Positions 59,828 to 64,000 of a stretch of DNA of 64,000 nucleotides are shown in pieces. The stretch's first letter is position 1, and every line of letters begins with the position of its first letter. The stretch covers positions 14,319,823 through 14,383,822 of the forward strand of contig OZ018408.1 of NCBI GenBank assembly GCA_963969595.1, read 5' to 3'. The position numbers and the translations under genes were made by a program. The notes under the pieces are model-generated. The model searched no databases and was not told the origin of the DNA. It saw only the letters and a list, made by a program, of their open reading frames with translations. The stretch comes from Neckera pumila (Eukaryota > Streptophyta > Bryopsida > Hypnales > Neckeraceae).

Positions 59828-60099
59828 AAAGCGTATGGCCCAATATGTTACTTTCTTCATCGGACGGGCAGTTCAGGCAGATCAGGAATCAGGAGTTTTT
59901 GTTTGCAAGCAGTTATGGATTCTCTACTCTAAAATAAACTTTGAAGTCCTTTATCTTACTCAATTTTCAATATTTTTGGGAAAAAAAAAAAATTGTAGGA
60001 CATAGATTGTTTATTACAACATTGCAACAATTGGAATTGACATTTTTCAATTCTATAATTAAATTCTTAACAATTTCATATTTTGAATCATTCTCGACT

Positions 60100-60492
60100 A
60101 TTGTCTACGTACTATTCTTTTCCTATATGTTGTACAATTCGAAATGATCTGAAAATTTTCAAACATGTGGCCAAGTTGTCTAGGAAAAATAATCCAAAGA
60201 AGCACCACCATTTTGGACATCTTTTCATAGAAAAGTGAGCTTGTGAAATGCAGCTGCCTTGGTTTTTTGCACCCAAAATAGCAATTTTGTGATTTCAAAC
60301 ACTCATATCTTTCAATCCACATGGTGGAAATGTCTGAAATTTTTTCACATGTTCTCAAGTTAGCATACTACAAGATCCTATGGTTATATGTGTCAAAAAA
60401 TGTTTTTTTTTCAAAAATGTGGTACTTGTACTAAAAATGACAATTTTAGAGCGTTTTGGGTGAAAACATAGTCATAGAACTTTAGGGGTTAA
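60100..60492. mobile_element. piggyBac-like MITE, one end preserved
   Basis: The right end, inverted, reads TTAACCCCTAAAGTTC, then CACCCAAAACGCT as in the copy at 11141. Inner blocks (ACCATAGGATCTTG, AATCCACATGG) also match that family in inverted orientation. The left end was not found. The TTAA at 60489-60492 also opens a 60-bp direct repeat of 59442-59505. Confidence 0.5.
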
Positions 60493-61371
60493 AGTCTCCT
60501 TTTAATTGAAAGATAAAACAATAGAAAGCAAACAATAAGTCAATGGGAAACTTGTTAGACAAGTTTATCTGTTATACAGTACAGTACATGACTCTCACTA
60601 AGCGCCTTACATTTATCTTCTTTGAGTAGCCTTCCATATGTCCTTCAACCAAAGTTTATCTTCTTCAAGGCCATCTTCAAGTAGCTTTCTATATGTCGTC
60701 CTATTCAGGTTATGTATAAAAGGATTTTGAATTAATTTTTTTTATGTTCATGGCATTTACAAAAGATTGTAGATTAATTTTTTACGGGTGTTGACCTTTG
60801 GAACTTCAAATGTGTTTGTAGGAAGAATGCCATTCTTCACTGAATTTGTTTGGTTTGAAGTATTTTATTCATAACATGAAATTCTCCCCTTTGGTTGTAT
60901 CAAGACATAAAATGTCTCAAAACACCATCACAGTGTCCTAAAACAATGCTAAATTTTTCTCCTTTACTTTCTTTGTAAATCCACTTGTTGGATAAAGTTT
61001 CATCTTTGCCTTACAACTCTGAAAACAAGTGAAAATTTCTTAACAAAAAACATTTCAAATTCATAATTGAATATATGTTTTTTACATAGACAATTTGTAT
61101 TGTCTACTTAGCAACAAACCATATAATTTGTGAATGAACTAAAAATATAAATAAAAAATAAATTTCACCAGTGAGAATGTTGTTATAAAATATTTATATC
61201 CTATTCTATTTTTTCTCCTCTAAGAATACTAAAATTTGGCTTCAAATATTATTTTTTAGAGAGATGCAGTAATTGCCAAAAAAATGAAACTTGTCAAAAC
61301 TTTCAATCCATCGATCAAAATGAAATGATTAAAAGTTTTGCATGCTTGCATAAAACCAATTCTTTTATTTT

Positions 61372-62114
61372 TTAACCTTGGAACGCCGCAAATGCCATTC
61401 CGTGGCGTTCCGATGACAATATTGTTGAGCCAAGAGAGTTCAAAAGCATTTTTTCATCCTCCTTTTCCTTTTTGACCTTTCACATTGGGTTATAAAGATT
61501 ATCCAACTGAGTTTGTACTCTTTCCAATTTTTGTCTTCACGGAAATGAGAAGCTATTAAAAAAATGGATCACAAAATATGCTATTTTAGAGTATTCTGGG
61601 AAGTTGTTGTTCCTTGCTTTAAATCTAAAATTTCTTCACAAAAATGATATTTTTTGAGTTTGAGTCAAACTAACAAAATGAAGATCATCTACTCCAGTTT
61701 CTACTTCAATTTGAATTTTGAAAGAACTCCTAATATTGCATGTTTTATTGCAATTTGAACATTGGGTGTATTTTCAATGTCTATTATTTACTAATTATAG
61801 AATGACATGGAAATTGACTTTACATCATGATGTTTGTCATTGTGATATACACTTATGGTGAAATTTTCAGATTTTTTAAAATATTTTTCTATTTAATATG
61901 ATTTTTCTTCACTTTTTCTTTAAAAATTCTTAAAAATATTAATTTTTCACAAAAAAATCTAAGTTTTTTTTGAAGTAAAGAAGACATGTACTTTCATCTC
62001 TGAAAAATAAAAATAAAATTTTTGATTCATATCTAGTTGCAAAATGGTAGCAAATTGAGTAATGGGCAGTGAGGTTTGAAATCAACGGTCATGGGTCCGT
62101 CATTTAGGGGTTAA
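61372..62114. mobile_element. Possible decayed TTAA-type element
   Basis: The right end, inverted, is TTAACCCCTAAATGACGG. A TTAACC at 61372 could be the left end, but similarity beyond that is poor. A hairpin GGAACGCC...GGCGTTCC is present at about 61380-61412. Boundaries are tentative. Confidence 0.35.
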
Positions 62115-62783
62115 AGAGGCAAAATTCTATAAACACATTTACAATATTTAGAATTTTGTTTTTATACATTTGTTTAATTGTTGTAGATTCTTGTGTTATT
62201 TCTTTATGATTTGTATGATATAGATTTTGAAGATCTTATTTTAAAAATATTTCAAACAAAGAGTTCAAGGATATTTCATTTTATTAAAATAATTTTTCTA
62301 AAGTTCAAAATTTTAATCCTAGAACTTGATTTAGATAAATAAATAAAAATCTTTAAAAATCATAATAGTTAGAAATTAAAAAATTATTGTGAAAAGTTAC
62401 CATGGGGGAGAATTACCGTAAAAGTTACAAATATTCAATCTACAATTAGTTTTAGATGGAATTTTCAATTTTTGGTTTATAATATTGTTGATAGATATTT
62501 GTTAGTATAATAATAGATCCAACTATGTAATTCCTTGCATGGATATGATCTAAGAATCATAATTTATAACTTTGGTTTCAAATTCACTGTTAATTTATTC
62601 TTTTGTGTTGCATTTTATATTGTACATTCCTAGTTTTAGAATTTTGAACTCTCTCCTAGTCCTTTAGAAGAAATTTAATCATTGAATACAGTAGCATGGG
62701 CATTTGGTGAAGTCCTCCAAATGATTGAGATCACCAAATGATGAAAATATAAAATCATAATAGTATTTTTTATGGCTCAACAA

Positions 62784-63183
62784 TCAATACTTTAAATGAG
62801 TTTGTTTGTTTGTTTGTTTGTTTGTTTGTTTGTTTGTTTGTTTGTTTGTTTGTTTGTTTGTTTTGTTTTGTTTTGTTTGTAGCGTGGACAACTTCCTGAC
62901 CGTGCGTCCCCCCGACCGCGTGGTTGGTACCGTCGGAAAGCTCTCGCCGAGGAGGGGTGCACCGGCTTGGTTTCTTGGCGTTTGGAGCGGTGGTGCAAAA
63001 GTTATTGAATTTCAAAGTATTTATTGATTAAAAAATTAGAAAATTACTTTTAATTTGATTTTGGTGGCGTTCTTGGTACTGGGAGTGGAACCGGAAGTAG
63101 AATTGGAAGTAGAATCGGAAGTAGAACCAGGAGTGGAACCGGGAGTAGATGAAAATTGGGCCAACGGCACAGGGTCACACTAG
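62784..63183 (+). mobile_element. Helitron-like element copy E
   Basis: The start A|TCAATACTTTAAATGAG and end GGGTCACACTAG|T are both intact, giving 400 bp. (TTTG)n is long, with a TTTTG tail. The GC-rich centre, AAAGTTATTGAATTTCAAAG block and five to six 12-bp units match copies B and D closely, suggesting recent activity. Confidence 0.75.
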
Positions 63184-64000
63184 TATACATCAAAAATAGA
63201 TGCTACTTTGGAATTAAATAGAATTTTTGTATGGTCTATGCAAATCTAATTAGATAATTTGGTTCAACTATTAATAGCATATAGTTGCATGTGGGCTCTG
63301 AATATATCATATGTACAAATTGTTCATAGAGAATTTACAAAGCCTTCAAACTCATTTTTTCTCTCCCCCAAAGACAACTAAAATAATGAACAATATTGTT
63401 AAAGATAAAAAAATACTGAAAAGTGAAAAGATAATTTGTATACAAATTGTTGAAGGGTAAATATAGAAGAAGGTAGCACGGGCTTTTATTTGAAGAATCC
63501 CAATGCTCATGGCATAAAATACAACAATATACAATTCATATACTAGAAGGTAGACTGTTTGAATCCGCAAATGATTTTTTTTTATATTTTTGTAAATATT
63601 ATGCATATCATGCTTAAAATGGAACTGTTTTATTGTTTTTGAATGTGTGAGGATGAAAGGTAAGTTTGCATCAATCTAAAGAATAATTACTTGTAGATTT
63701 TGGTTAGGGCAAAATCTCATGTAGTCTTGTAGACCTAACTCCAAATTCACCTACAGAGGAAAAGTAGAACTTCAATAATGATTTTTCTTAAAAGTTTAAT
63801 TTAAATTTGGAATTAGAAGTATCCAAATTAGCTGAAGGAGGTCTATAAATCAACTAAAAAATTAATGTAAATGTGTCCTTTGCAATAAAAATAATTAGAA
63901 TTTTTGCATTTTAGGCCAGATTTTCAGAAAAACTAGATGATTTTAGTCCTAGACAAATTAGGTAGTTACTAGTTAGCCTAAAAGTGTCATTTTTCTAATT
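63184..64000. other. AT-rich sequence at the window end
   Basis: No gene or element recognised. Confidence 0.5.

Noticed and set aside
62784..63183. CRISPR-like regularly spaced short repeats
   Set aside because: The repeats are a contiguous microsatellite and minisatellite without unique spacers, in a eukaryotic transposable element.
1..64000. tRNA, rRNA or snRNA genes
   Set aside because: I saw no cloverleaf with both A and B boxes in proper spacing, no rRNA-like segment and no snRNA promoter pair. A tRNAscan or Rfam run would be decisive.

Overview
The window is nuclear DNA of a land plant. Every recognisable protein is plant-type: a chloroplast NAD kinase of the NADK2 type, an HDA14-type class II histone deacetylase, a mitochondrial Mn-superoxide dismutase, a kelch-repeat F-box protein and a GT14/DUF266 glycosyltransferase. 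Split genes have GT-AG introns of about 100-650 bp, and the intergenic DNA is very AT-rich. A GH30 endoglucanase of fungal type, together with DNA-transposon families unusual for flowering plants, makes a non-seed plant (bryophyte, lycophyte or fern) my guess. The species cannot be settled from the sequence.

Layout. 1-5.1 kb: AT-rich decayed sequence with a MITE. 5.2-6.5 kb: a hAT transposase C-terminal fragment flanked by repeated ACCGG-type motifs. 6.58-9.52 kb: a nested, foldback-like structure containing tandem Helitron-like copies and a long palindromic TTAA-flanked element. 9.6-12.8 kb: several MITEs. 14.7-17.7 kb: F-box/kelch gene (+). 19.5-20.8 kb: two Helitron-like copies head to head, one split by a MITE. 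21.3-24.8 kb: HDA14-like gene (+, nine exons). 26.0-28.7 kb: an unrecognised multi-exon gene (-). 32.0-33.4 kb: intronless GH30 gene (-). 34-42 kb: more TTAA and Helitron-like elements, plus decayed Ty3/gypsy and Ty1/copia remnants. 43.1-44.7 kb: Mn-SOD gene (+, six coding exons and a leader intron). 48.0-50.9 kb: full-length, intronless NADK2 homologue (-). 56.9-57.9 kb: intronless GT14 gene (+), followed by degenerate tandem repeats. 59-64 kb: tandem duplications, TTAA-element ends and one Helitron-like copy.

The genes are unrelated housekeeping loci, not a cluster. The most novel content is in the mobile DNA. There is a family of short elements starting TTAACCCCTAAAG with TTAA target duplications, like piggyBac. 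There is a family of about 350-400 bp elements with Helitron-type ends (A|TC...CTAG|T), each carrying a TTTG microsatellite and a 12-bp minisatellite. There is also a family of MITEs ending CATTAG...CTAATG; in one case the empty site can be read from neighbouring repeat copies and shows no target duplication.

All exon limits come from reading splice signals and codon phase by eye. No homology search was run.
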